A stretch of DNA of 64,000 nt, taken from assembly GCA_026873275.1 (NCBI GenBank), contig JANTUC010000016.1, positions 62,001-126,000 of the forward strand, written 5' to 3'. The position numbers were made by a program, and so were the translations under genes. The DNA comes from Pseudopithomyces maydicus (Eukaryota > Ascomycota > Dothideomycetes > Pleosporales > Didymosphaeriaceae). Under the pieces are notes generated by a model. It searched no databases. It was not told the DNA's origin and saw only the letters and a program-made list of their open reading frames with translations. This document shows, one piece after another, positions 11,421 to 22,416 of this stretch (its first letter is position 1; each line of letters begins with the position of its first letter).

Positions 11421-12382
11421 TCAGTGAAAGCCAAGTGGCCTGCTCATTCCTTCAGCTCTTTTCCGAGCTCTTCCAGGAAGCAAACTCGAACAGTCCTGCA
11501 AGCTATTCACATCATTGCCCACAACGGTAAATCGCTCCCACGCGTTCGTGAAGGCAAAAGTCCATGCAAACTGGCTATTGGAGAAACGATTCCAGTCACC
11601 AGAAGTCTGTTATTTCCATCAGTCTCTAGTGTTCACCTCAGACTTATCGAACTCACCTCCGAGTCATTGGTCATGCGCAAATCACTCGATAAGCTATACG
11701 GCGCAGTCCCTGCCTTGGTCTCCCGGTAGAACGTGATATCCCAACGGCTCGGTGTCGTATCGAGAGACGCACCGGCCTTTGCTGGATCGTCGAAAAACTG
11801 CCGGGCCGTTGTATGAGCTCCGACCATCGCGACGACATCACCAGCGCTCATTCCCACCTTTGCGAATTGCCCTAGAATCTTCGGGATTGGATCTCGACTG
11901 GCGGGGACCAGGCCTTCGGGCGCTGGGGTACTACTGTCTTGCCGTCCAACAAGGGCCCGCACTCTAGGCCCTAGAGGACATATCGAGATGGCAATCGCGG
12001 CCGCGAATTCGATCATGTCAGCGGTCCCCACGTTGTACTGTTTTGCTTTTTGGCCGAGCAGGTCGCATGTCGGTACGAGGCCGGCGTTCTCGGAACGCGA
12101 GCATTCGCCGCCTAGGATGAGGGAGCCATCGCAGGCTCCGGTGACGCAGTCGTGGAATGGGGCTCGGATTGCGCCGCGCGCTGCGTCTCCGCAGCCTTGG
12201 AAGGTGTTTTCTAGATCGGATGCTACCTCTTTCCACACAGATGGACAATCCCCGGAGGAACTTCCAGATGAACCGCCGCCTGGTTGGGAGTTGCCTGGAT
12301 TCTCACCCCCTGACTCCGGAAATCCCCTTTGTGCTAGGGTTGTGGTGATTAGGGTGAAAAGAACAGAAGTCAGATAATGCAT
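11421..12382 (-). CDS. Secreted class II-type heme peroxidase
   Basis: A secreted heme peroxidase of the fungal class II type (ligninase/Mn/versatile peroxidase relatives, here an ascomycete form). Exons 12382-11657 and 11606-11421 (50-nt GTGAGT intron) encode 303 residues, intact. A signal peptide ends near TTTLAQ and is followed by a Gly/Ser/Pro-rich linker. The distal pocket reads RAPFHDC (R73, H77) and the proximal haem ligand lies in VGAHTTAR (H190). Multiple cysteines fit the disulphide pattern of secreted peroxidases. Whether the Mn-binding acidic triad or an exposed catalytic Trp is present needs an alignment. The in-frame TTG further upstream is not used; the ATG at 12382 gives a clean signal peptide. 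Confidence 0.9.
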
Positions 12383-14329
12383 TGTGGCCAAAGTCGATGC
12401 AGATTACAGCGGAAAAATCAGGCTTCCAAACAGAAATTTGAACTCAACGTTTGTGAAAGACTGTTATACTTCTATTGGTTTTATACATCTATTGTACTCC
12501 ACTTTCGTTGATACACCGAGACGCGCTTGAGCCTCGCGAACTAACCCCAACCCACCGAGATCCGTAGTCAGACTGAGATAGATCCATCGATGAGGCCAAA
12601 CCTGCATAAGCCATTATTGGTGGTAGTAGTCGCTTGCTCGAAATAGTTGGTGGTTCCGATGTGGACGAGGCTAGTCCGGAACAGGCAAAACCGATGAATG
12701 GCTTCGGAACAGCAGATGCGGTGCGTCAGGTCAACGGCGTGGCATTGGGAGCTATTATCGATAACGGTAGCGCGAGCTTGGATCGCGTTGTACGGTTGGG
12801 ATGGCGTTGCCAAGGTTGGTCCAATCGATTTGGCGCGGCCAAGCAAGTGCTTATGTTTACCCGATCGTGCAGCGGTCTTATTGAGCCGTTAGCTCTACAG
12901 AACTTTAGGGCTGATAACATGCTGGATCGTCAGTTGGACGGTCAGAAGCTGCTATCGCGTGACTTTTATGCTATACTACGGAATTACCGACGGAATATAT
13001 AGTGGATGAGGTGAGCATGTTCGTTTCCGTATGTCCAAATACGATTCGAAAAAAACAATCAACGTGATTATCCCAGTGACTATGGGGAGCGCCAGGTAAT
13101 CTAGGGTTCACTAGTATTGCTTTTGCGGGGGCCGACTAAGCAATGCGGGCGTACAGCCAAATTTACAATGTTGTAAGCGTCTGCATCTAGCAAGTAGTGG
13201 TATATTGACAGGGTCCGCTTCCCTCAACCTTTACATCATTGAGGTGGCCTAAGTCATGCCAATATGCACAACAACTCGTATCACGTATGCCAACGGCAAC
13301 ACGGCACCATGGTGCTCCCAGCCATGAGTTCGTACCTCGCAGGTTGAGGTCACACCATAACTCATTGCGAGCTAATAACGGGTCCTTTCCGGCACTTTTG
13401 CGAGATATGACAAGTTGTGGAGACTAGTTAATCATAACTCAGGTCCTGGTCACAGGTGAGGGGCAGCATCGAGATACTTTCTCCGCCCATTCTACCGCTA
13501 TTGATTGTACAAGGATGAAGTATGTTATATATAAACTACGACGTTTAATCTTCGGTTGAACGAATGTGGTCGTCAAACACAGAGTGTGGATTTGCTATTT
13601 GCCGATCAAGTCTACTACGAAACATTTTCAAAGTATTCTAATCAACCTCATGCTCTATCCGTTCGCAATATGTTTTGTCATCTTCTGATGTCTTCTGCCC
13701 ATCTGGTGATCGTCCGGCGATCAAAAGTACTCAGCCCCCGCGTGAGCACTATTATGATCCGCATAGATCCGGCCCGGGCTCTGGCAATAAGCATGGCACT
13801 CAGCCTCAGCTCGGGTCATGATCAATCCGGTAGTGCAGAAGGATCAAGACTTGCAAAGCCGTACATGGATCAAAATTCGTATGCTACTCAAAAATTGTTT
13901 TATAATGTATGAAAGTGCCAATCTGGATGATTGTTGGTATGCACTGATACAATATTCGCGGTCGTTCAACAAATGTAGTAAGTGTAAGATTGTTGTTGAA
14001 CGCAAGCTAGCCTATTCCGGTAGCTAGATATCCCTCGAATCTCTCCGTCTTACGAATCAAGTATGCTCACTTACTTCGATATTCGATGCGTGTTGTTGTT
14101 TCTCTCATTTTCGATTTTCTCTCCGCTGGGGCTTCTAAAGGGTCTGGGCTTTAACAACCAACGACTGTTCCTACGGTGTTCAAAACTAAAATAGATCATG
14201 CCATCAGTCGTGTCACATTGAGAAGGACTATATATCGAGAGTAATTTCAGCAAGCGACACGGGCGATAAAATGATCCAGAATTATACCTCGTACCCAAGA
14301 ATATTGTTCATACCCGCTTATCTCACTTT
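12383..14329. other. Gene-poor stretch
   Basis: About 1.9 kb without a supported gene. Open frames at 12634-13002 and 13556-13912 (plus) lack domains, good start contexts or neighbouring exons. No tandem repeats are evident. It contains the promoter of the peroxidase at its left edge and the 3' flank of the small secreted protein at its right. Confidence 0.45.
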
Positions 14330-14800
14330 CTATTGCGTAAGATACATATCACAAACCGTCAACCAGTGATCGACATTCGTCTCAACTGCAGCCCCGGCAT
14401 TTCCATCCAAGTCCACGATTGTGCTGAATTTATCCATACGCCCAATGTATTCTTCGTTACCCATCATGTCACCTTTGTAAACATCGCAGCCTATGTCGTC
14501 GGGCAATCCGTCGAACTTGGTCAACTCAATGCTGGTAGCCATCACCCTTGTATTGTTCTTGCTATCCATCTCCACCGCGCTGCTAAAGATGCTCCATCCG
14601 AAAAACATGCGATGCGAGGATGTGTCAAGCCAACCTGGTGTAGATACGCCGGTGACTTCGTTGTGAAGTGTAGCTCCAAGAGGAAGATATCCCATCCGAG
14701 GAGATAGAGCGTGGCTGTTCCAAGAGGGTGACGAAGGAGCTGCAACCGTGGCTACAATGAATGTAGCAACAGAAAAAATGGATCGCATTTGGAAAGACAT
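14330..14800 (-). CDS. Small secreted protein, family unknown
   Basis: A single-exon gene of 156 residues with a genuine ATG at 14800. A hydrophobic signal segment (SIFSVATFIVATVAAP) is followed by a mature region of about 135 residues. The mature region carries two cysteines (GCDVY and TVCDM), enough for one disulphide, and one N-glycosylation sequon (NNT). There are no transmembrane segments or known domains. Size and secretion fit an effector candidate or a small cell-wall or antimicrobial protein, but no function can be assigned. It sits alone between the peroxidase region and AAA copy B. Confidence 0.7.
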   Translation of the reverse strand: MSFQMRSIFSVATFIVATVAAPSSPSWNSHALSPRMGYLPLGATLHNEVTGVSTPGWLDTSSHRMFFGWSIFSSAVEMDSKNNTRVMATSIELTKFDGLPDDIGCDVYKGDMMGNEEYIGRMDKFSTIVDLDGNAGAAVETNVDHWLTVCDMYLTQ

Positions 14801-15453
14801 ATCTTGAAAGATCAGTAAAAGTCTGGTTGGTACCAGAGTATCTCTCGTTTTCTTACGTCGCTTGTTCTTTTCGTGTCCTGACAGTTACTAAAGTTGCGAC
14901 GGCACAGGTTCAATCACTGTCTGGCGGGTAATGTCGGACGCATCCCAGAGCTTGATCTTTATATTCGATTTTCAGCCGGGCGTTTTGGCGAATACGACAG
15001 TCCAAAAATACCCCCAAAGCAACTCCGCTCCGCTCACGAACATGACTGCTCATCTTCAACCAATCGCTTGAAGTTTTCAATATTGTATCTCACAGTATTG
15101 GGAGTGGTATGTTGCAACCAGGCGTAGGATTGCAGGATTGAAGAGTCAGCTAAGTGTTGTGCACCCTACACCCTCCCAACTCTTTTCGGGAAAGCGTGAC
15201 CTTGTTTCGGTTAGCGCTATAATATCCTGGATAATCAATCATGCGTACGACACTGCTGTCTCCACAGATGTCTCGTAAAGAAATTAGGAATGCATTCGTT
15301 CTTACTAGAGGTCTTCTATGTCCATACTTGTAAGAAGAAATGCTGTAGTAGATATACGGAATTATCTCGATGTAGCTCGGTACGGTACTGGATAAAACAA
15401 TCCAAGGAAAAAATCATTGCATATTCTGTCACTATCGACCAGAGAAACCCGCC
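14801..15453. other. Intergenic spacer
   Basis: Non-coding as far as I can see. It contains the promoter of the small secreted protein and the 3' flank of AAA copy B. Confidence 0.5.
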
Positions 15454-18400
15454 TTAGTCATCGTCATTGCTATCTGCAGACAAGTCTTCACTTTCTTCAT
15501 CTTCCTCGTCTTCATCGAGTTCGCTTGCCGAAGGTTCTTCGCGTACAGGAAGTTTCTGTTTAGAAGACCTTCCCTTATCTTTCTTCTGTCCGATCTGCAT
15601 TGAATCGCGGACCACCACCGGCTTAGGGTACTGCTTTCTCGCCCTTGGCACGCTTGGGTCGTACTCATCGTCCCGTAGCTCCATCTGACGAGCGTTGGTG
15701 CTATCGTTACCCCGCAAGTTGCCTATATATTCCTCAAAGTCGGAAGCTGTTCTTGCGATTTTCTGGAAGTTCGCTTTCGTCAACTTCACAGTGTTCCACT
15801 TCTTCTTTCCGGTCGCGAGCGCTTCTTCGGGGGTCATGTTTTCGGCCCTGATCTTGGCTGTCCTCTCGTAGTGACCCAATGCAATTGCAGTCTGGAACGC
15901 GTTACGAATCTGGCGACCGTTCCACGTGACACCTTGTTTTTGGCACTTTTCGTAGTGGCGCTGAGCGAATTCCAGCAAGCCCTCTTTGTCGAACACAATC
16001 TTGATAGCGGCAGATTTGTTGTCGCTTTCTAAGCGGTTCATGATGTTGCGCCACATGGTCTTTGTGGCTTCGAGATCGATGCTTGGGTACCGCAGCGAGA
16101 TGTGTATGCGCGATTTGAAAGCTTCGTCGAGGACACCAGGTCGATTGGTGGTGAGAAATAGAATGCCTGCATAATACTCCAATTCGCGAAGAAATACTGA
16201 AAAGTGTTAGAAGCATCTGAATATGCAGGTGCTGGGAGACTGACCGGATACAAGGGCATTGCGTTGTATGTTATGCCAGTCTCTCTGGACTAAGAATACG
16301 TCCGCCTCGTCCAGTAGAAGAACGCAGCCCCACCTATCTGCTCGTCTTGTATGCATGGATAAGCGGGCTTCCACTTCCTCTGGGGTTATTCCGATATCGC
16401 CGCATGTGATGGCATATAAAGGACGTCCAGTGTATGCTGCGATGGTTTCGGCCGTACTCGTCTTACCAGAGCCAGGTGGTCCATGCAATAGAATGATAAG
16501 GCCTTGCCCTTTGCCTCTGACTAGGTCTATCTGGGGTTTTCTAATCCCTGTGCTGCCGTGTTTTGTCTTTTCTTCTTCGCGCTGTAAACCTGATGCATGG
16601 CTGTCCACTAGAGCTACTAGAAGATCACGATAGCGTTGATCGATTACAAGGTCGTCGAAACCTGATTTTCTAGCCAACAAAGATTCTCGATCCATCTCTT
16701 TGACATGTTCAACGTCCAAATAGTCTGTAAATGTGATTAGCTGGCCTGAAAGCTTGAATTATCCGATCTGGATATCGCTTACACCATCTTCGCGTTTTGA
16801 ACACATATCCGACCACCCAAGGATGTAATAGGATGAGATGCTCTTTGTGAACATTGTGCTCCGAAACCTCGAGGTTTTCCAGATAAACCTGATTCTCTCC
16901 CATAAAGTCGTCGGATCTCTTTGTATCGACTTCATTCCCACTCAAGATACGTAGTGGCGATATCCCGTCGCTGTCCACTATAAACATCGTTTCTTCCACC
17001 TCATACTGGTTTGGTCGACACCTAAGCATACTACCAAAGGTAGGTTTCAAATCCGGTAGGTCCTGAAAGTAGGCTTCAAAATCAATGTATACATCGCTTT
17101 CAATTTGTTCTTGCATGTCTCCTCGAGCCCTCACAGTGATGCTCCTGTTTTCGTAGCTTTTGTGGCCCCCTCGGAAAAGAACTTTCCTTCCTCTTTCCTC
17201 CATTTTTTGCAGCAATGTATCTTTCTGATGGTGGTAAATTATGGGATACACTGATAAATTGACGATTTCTCTTTCTCCTGCGTATGGCCTGATGATTTTA
17301 CAGACGTCAACAGGTCCACAGTAGACTCCGTCGAAAGCCATTTTGTAACAATCAATCATAAAAGGCATCCATGTTCCTATGCTCATATCTGCTTCTTTAT
17401 TGTGCATGCCGTCGTTTCCATCCTCCGGGTCTTCAAACGGCACACTGCCCTTGGGTCTCAGCGTTCTTCCGGCCTGGGATTTCAGCGTTTGTCCACCAGT
17501 TACAGCGAAGGTTCTATATAACTGATCACGACCGTAATTACGCCGAGAACATATAATATCTCCAGGTTCAAAGAGATGCCAAAGGTCTTCGAAGCGAATC
17601 TTTTCTTGCTGGCCACACTTCAAGCGCTCTCGCAGATGGAATACCTCCCGCAGCTCTTTTGTCACAAAATTATAGAAGTACTCTAGCTGCGCACATTTTT
17701 CTTGGTTTACGTGCTGTTGGTCTCGGATAGGGTCTAATTGCAACGGTTGACTTGATATATTTGACCCGTTCATTGCGTCTATCATCGCATTACCATCGAT
17801 GGAAGGGCCCTTGGAGTTTTCTGAATCATCATGGCGGACATCAGGTGAATTCATTGATGATAGTTGGATACTTTCCTCCTGAAGCTGCGTGATTCGAACG
17901 CGTATTTTAGGCAAAATATGGCAGATCAACTGCGTGGATTATCAGCGAGCGAGGGCAAAGATGGGATCTGAGAAACAATACCTTCCAAGGGGGGCACATT
18001 CTTCATATAGAGTAAGTTCAGGTGAGTTTTCTCATGGGAGAGTGCACTTACATGAATGGGGGAGATTGTGGTACACCCGAGAATATAGTTGTCAGTTCCC
18101 GAAGGAGTATATCAGACCAAATGATAATTCTTTGTAAATCCTTCCATTCTTCGCTTCTTTGTTGGAGCAATTTCTCTGTATTTTGCAAGTCTTTTTTTTC
18201 GATACCATATTTCGAACCGTTTATCGTAGTCTCTGGGGCTTCTTGATAAAAGGCTTGCATAATGGGCATGGGCCAATGCAAGTCGTGCCATACGAATTCC
18301 TTATAGATTTGCATCGAATCTTTACTAGCTTCACATATATGTTTCCTCTTGCTAAAAACAATTATTGTTTAGTACATAGAAGTATGGTATTTCTGTAGTG

Positions 18401-18739
18401 GAGCCCATGGCCTTAGAGAAGCTAAACTTACAGGTACTCGTTCATTGGTTCTCCATTATTTCTTTGCGGCACTGTCAAAGCCCAAAAGTTTAGTTGTGAG
18501 AGTGGAGGTGGAGGTGGAGGTGGAGGTGGGGGTGGAGGTGGGGGTGGAGGAGGGGGTGGAGGAGGGAGTGGAGATGGAAGGACACCTGGAGCCTCATCTT
18601 TGCCATCTTTCACCACCGTCGCTTCGACTTGACCACCAGCTTCTGTATCGCTTTGCGCCTCGGAGTCAGAGACTTCGGTTTTCTGGGAAAGCCTATCCGT
18701 CCTTGAGTTCACTTCCATGGTCACTGTTGATTCTTCCAT
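15454..18739 (-). CDS. DUF7025-type AAA ATPase, copy B (intact)
   Basis: Six exons (18739-18432, 18351-18052, 18000-17982, 17929-16783, 16724-16245, 16196-15454) give an uninterrupted 998-residue protein. Order: acidic N-terminus; about 20-proline tract near residues 60-85; a helical segment; the DUF7025 region with FEDLWHLFEPGD; then the AAA module. That module has Walker A GPPGSGKT near residue 673, Walker B LLLDEAD near 729, sensor TTNR and the SRIHIS arginine-finger region. The tail is basic then strongly acidic (Asp/Glu-rich). Exon 3 is only 19 nt and is needed to keep phase. Intron positions in the AAA part differ from copy A, so the copies are old. The true start is ATG 18739; the upstream in-frame codon is GTG. 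The substrate is unknown. Confidence 0.9.
18502..18572. repeat. GGTGGA hexanucleotide repeat coding polyproline
   Basis: Imperfect GGTGGA/GGTGGG units on plus encode about 20 consecutive prolines of AAA copy B. Such hexamer runs are prone to length change by slippage, so the tract length may vary between isolates. Confidence 0.88.
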
Positions 18740-18978
18740 CCGGTGAGTGCAGGAAGGTGGAGGAGAACTGGAATATGTTCCACTTATACTCACGTATCAG
18801 GGCTCCGCACACCTGTGTACACCAATAATCTGCAAAGTAAGACGCTCACCCTGGTCGTGAGACACGCATGCATATCTTACCCCGCAATTGTGGCCCCAGC
18901 CGAAGCTCAGCCTCGCCATCCTCACTCGAAACACGGACGTTCTAGATAGGTTCTCGCTGCGCGTTCTAACGAACAGAT
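18740..18978. promoter_or_regulatory. Compact shared divergent promoter, module B
   Basis: Only 239 bp separate the start codons of AAA copy B (minus) and STAND-like B (plus), so both promoters overlap here. No clear TATA element is seen. The compactness favours co-regulation, which is an inference. Confidence 0.55.
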
Positions 18979-20934
18979 ATGATGACAGACTACGAAGTCG
19001 CCGAGTACATGGTATCATCCCTTGACGGTACGAGGCATGCAGCGTTGCTTGCAAGGCCGGGTTCGGGGGTCGTCTTTAACGGCCAGCAAAACCGATGGAT
19101 ACCTGAGCCTAGTCAAGGCGCCCACAAAATGTAGAATCCGTTCGAGAACCTTGGAGATATGACTGCTGATTTTGATAAGAGATTTCGATGACATTTACCG
19201 AGCCACATTTCTTGCCCGCGACGAGTTGTTAGCGACAGCGAACAAATACCGCAAGAAATTGAAACAACCAACGCTCACGCTGAATACGGCGCATAACTGG
19301 TTTGAGGTGCAAGAGAGCGTTTTAACTGCATGTGCGGGACTAGAAGAGCTTGCGGAGGAAGATAAAGATATGTCGGGGTCTTTGGGAAGGCTCAAGCGCG
19401 CGTTCCGCGGACTTTGTCGCAACGCTGGGGTAGGGCAAACCGCTGCAACAGTGATACCGAACGACTCTTTCGGGTTCACTTCTGTGCTTTGTGGAAGCCT
19501 CAAGGTGGTCTTTACAGGATTGAGAGCCACTGGATTATACCGACAAGAGGTCTATCGAACGTTAGAAGGGCTGCCGGCGCAACTGAAAGATTTGGCCACC
19601 AATGTTAATCTGTACGAACATGATGAACAGGTCCACGTCCACGCCGCTGCTTTATACGTTGCATCATTCCGTCTGTTGAATCACATTCTACTATGGTTTC
19701 TGAAAAACACGTGGGGTGAGTACACCGAGTATACCAGGGCTGAGGCTTTTACTGACATACCAAATTAGCAACGGGAGTAAAGCTTTTGCTCGACCCTTTG
19801 GGATTTACCGATAAACTTCGCGACTACCAAGCCGAGCTCAAAATGGCTTCACAAACCTTCGGGGCGCACCTAACTACCCTCTCGAGAAGCACAGAGCTGG
19901 AGACGATGCAGCTTCAATACATGACAGCTTTTGCACAGACAAAAATTCATAATCAGCTTGAAGCTCTTGTGAAATTCAAAGACGACTTTGAAGAGAATCA
20001 AGCTAAAATCGAAGAACGCGAGCGAAGAGCAAGAGTCGAAGTACTGGAGAATCTGCACCCACTGCTAAACAACATCATGACCGCCCTGCAACAGCGAGCT
20101 ATCACCGAAGGAGCATCTTCCAGCTCTACTTCCGTACCAGATGTCAATATCGAAAAGCTATTGACTGACTTCCTGTATGAACCCGAACTCGTGGTCAACG
20201 ACTGTGCCTCATTAGTAAAGAAGTTCGATAGCAAAGGTTCCCGTGTAAAATACGACATCAATAGAATATCAGCGTACAACTCTCATCCTCGGTTACGCGC
20301 ATGGCTCACCTATGACGAGCAGTCTTTGTTTCTCCTGAACGGCCGCGCGGAGCCTCGTGCAGATTCGGAAGTGTCTCTTTTTACCGCTAAGATGGTCGAG
20401 CGTTTGCTCGCACACTACCAAGCGCAAGTACAAACGGAGCAACAAGAAAGCATCTTGATCCCTTTGGTGTATTTCTGTGGCCAACACCGGGACTGGAAGA
20501 GGGATAGCAATGGAAACCCGGAAGAACTTGCCATGAGTCTACTTCTTCAATTGGTGGATCGAGGTCGACATTATCTGGATCCGACGACATTACAGGACTT
20601 CTATCACAGAACAACAGGTGGGAATATTGAGTCTATTTGTTCAACGTTCGATCGCCTCGTTTGTAGTCTGAGTCGCCGCGTGATATTGGTCGTAGTCGTG
20701 GATGGAATCCGATACTTTGCGCAACCTACAGAGCGGGCAAACAATATGAAAGACGTGGTTTCGCGGATGCTCCAGACATACAGAAATGATTCAGCTGCTA
20801 CGTTGAAAATCTTATTTACGAGTCCAACCAGGTCTGATTTCCTAGAAGAATTTTTCGATGACGATGAGCTTTTAGAGATGCCCAGGGATGTGCCGGAGGC
20901 CGGTATGGAGTCCACACAGCGGATGAAAGTATAA
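18979..20934 (+). CDS. DUF7708-like / STAND-like protein B with degenerate P-loop
   Basis: Exons 18979-19130, 19180-19715 and 19769-20934 give 617 residues without breaks. A short variable N-terminus is followed by a DUF7708-like helical region. A long coiled-coil-prone helix lies around residues 250-340 and leads to a STAND-like ATPase remnant. The P-loop position (near residue 416) reads LFLLNGRAEPRADS, without GK[ST], while a Walker B-like VILVVVVDGI is kept near residue 536. The protein ends shortly after an ILFTSP sensor-like strand and has no C-terminal repeat sensor. It is the counterpart of the 561-residue protein at 4335-6074 and has one extra intron. It is head-to-head with AAA copy B. 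Nucleotide-independent scaffolding or dependence on the partner ATPase is a possibility only. Confidence 0.75.
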
Positions 20935-21152
20935 GGGGCTTTAAAGGCGTTCCTCAGAAATAACTTTCAACTCCAGTTTCGAAACGCTAATCAACTCCGC
21001 CACATGAAGCCACCGTGCTCAAGCAATGACCTAAACAAACGGGCAAACGGCCCAGATCTATTACAATAGTCTCCACCAAGACCGAGCGCAATCCTTCCAT
21101 ACCGCACACACACCAGCACAATACACCACACCCAAGACCCACACACACTCAA

Positions 21153-21860
21153 ATGTCCAACGCCGACCTCCCAAGCCTGGTCCCGCTGACCAGTCAAGAA
21201 CGAATCGACCAGTCCATCGGCCCCGACTGCCCAATCTACCACAAGGCCTACGCTCCACCACGCGATACCACTAGCAGCGAGCAAAGCACTCAGTCTACCG
21301 AGAAAACTGTCCAATCTACCGAGCAAGCCACCCAATCGGCCGAGCAAGCTACCCAGTCCACCGAGCAAGCCGCCGAATCGATCGAGCAAGCCACCCAGTC
21401 CACCGAGCAGACCGTCCAACCTACCAAGCATACCGTCCAACCCACCAACAACAACCCATCTCCCTCCCCTGCAACCACATCTGCTGCCACCCCTGCCTCA
21501 CAACCCGTCTCACCACCTCTCCCCCACCCACCTGCCCCCTCTGCCGGCGCACCATCCCCGTCCGCCCCCCGCGCCCCGCAGACATCCATTTCCTGATCAG
21601 TACCCGATTCGCCGCCTAGCTAGCCGCCGGCCCGCTCTATTATGATCTGCGCGAACCCATGTCGATCACCAACTGGACTGTGAGCAGGTTCTTAATCTAC
21701 TCGGAGCGGAAGCCGTGGGTGCCCCGTGGGTGGGGCAGTAGCTGGAGGAGAGGGGGTGTGGTTTTGGACGCCGCTTGTGGACGCGTTTGAGCCGGTTGGC
21801 GAGTATATTAGGGGGACTGTCGATGAGCCTGGTAGCTGGATTAGGGTGGTTGATTTTTGA
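21153..21860 (+). pseudogene. Possible lineage-specific repeat protein, broken frame
   Basis: An ATG at 21153 opens 147 codons: a non-repetitive head, seven-residue S-T-E-Q-x-x-Q repeats and a Pro/Ser-rich stretch. Adding one base in a C4 run near 21570 would continue into a protein-like segment (DIHFLISTRF, then GPLYYDLREP) interrupted by a TAG. A last segment rich in aromatic residues (GVWFWTPLVDAFEP) runs in another frame to TGA at 21858-21860. Some breaks fit the missing-base pattern of this window; the TAG does not. It could be a decayed gene or a gene with an intron I did not resolve. No family recognised. Confidence 0.35.
21276..21420. repeat. 21-bp coding tandem repeat (about 7 units)
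   Basis: Diverged 21-bp units encoding S-T-E-Q-[AT]-[TV]-Q heptads lie in frame in the reading frame starting at 21153. The period is exactly seven codons, so the DNA repeat is constrained to keep frame. Confidence 0.75.
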
Positions 21861-22371
21861 GAGGGGCGGGAACGATGGTAGGGCATGTTGATCTGGGGTA
21901 GGAAGATTGAGGAACTTCACTCGGGCGCCAGTTGTTGGGCAGGTGCTGAATTCTTGAATTCCATGTGTGAGGGGGTCTTTATGTATAGGAGAAATTCGCC
22001 TGTTCTACATTAGCGGAAAGTTTTGGAAGAAAGGAATAGTCTAGCCTATATTGGCGGGAGTCTTTCGACAGATGAGGTACATTGGCGGGAGAACTCGGGA
22101 CAATAATACAACGATATCATTCAAGTTGTTGCGAACGTTTAGAATGATGATAGGTCTATGTATCTTATATCAGCAGGCGTCTTAGGAAATCATGCATACA
22201 CCAAATAGACCATTCTCAATCATTCTCTGTACTTTTCTATCCTTCTCCGTCTTTCTCTTTGACTTTGTATTAACATATGTTTATCCCAGCTAATATAAAA
22301 CAATCTGCTCTTGTATTCCGTATACATAAAGGCCTAGTCTATTTTCACTTACGCCTATATCCTTTACTACT

Positions 22372-22416
22372 ATCAACACTATTAACACTATTAACACTAT
22401 TAACACTATTAACACT
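22372..22416. repeat. 9-bp tandem repeat ATTAACACT x5
   Basis: Five head-to-tail ATTAACACT units, the first with one mismatch, inside the AT-rich island. Confidence 0.95.

Noticed and set aside
12634..13002. 122-codon plus frame in the gene-poor interval
   Set aside because: No recognisable motif and no supporting splice or start signals; the opposite strand is equally open.
22372..22416. CRISPR-like array
   Set aside because: Simple 9-bp tandem repeat without spacers; fungal nuclear DNA.
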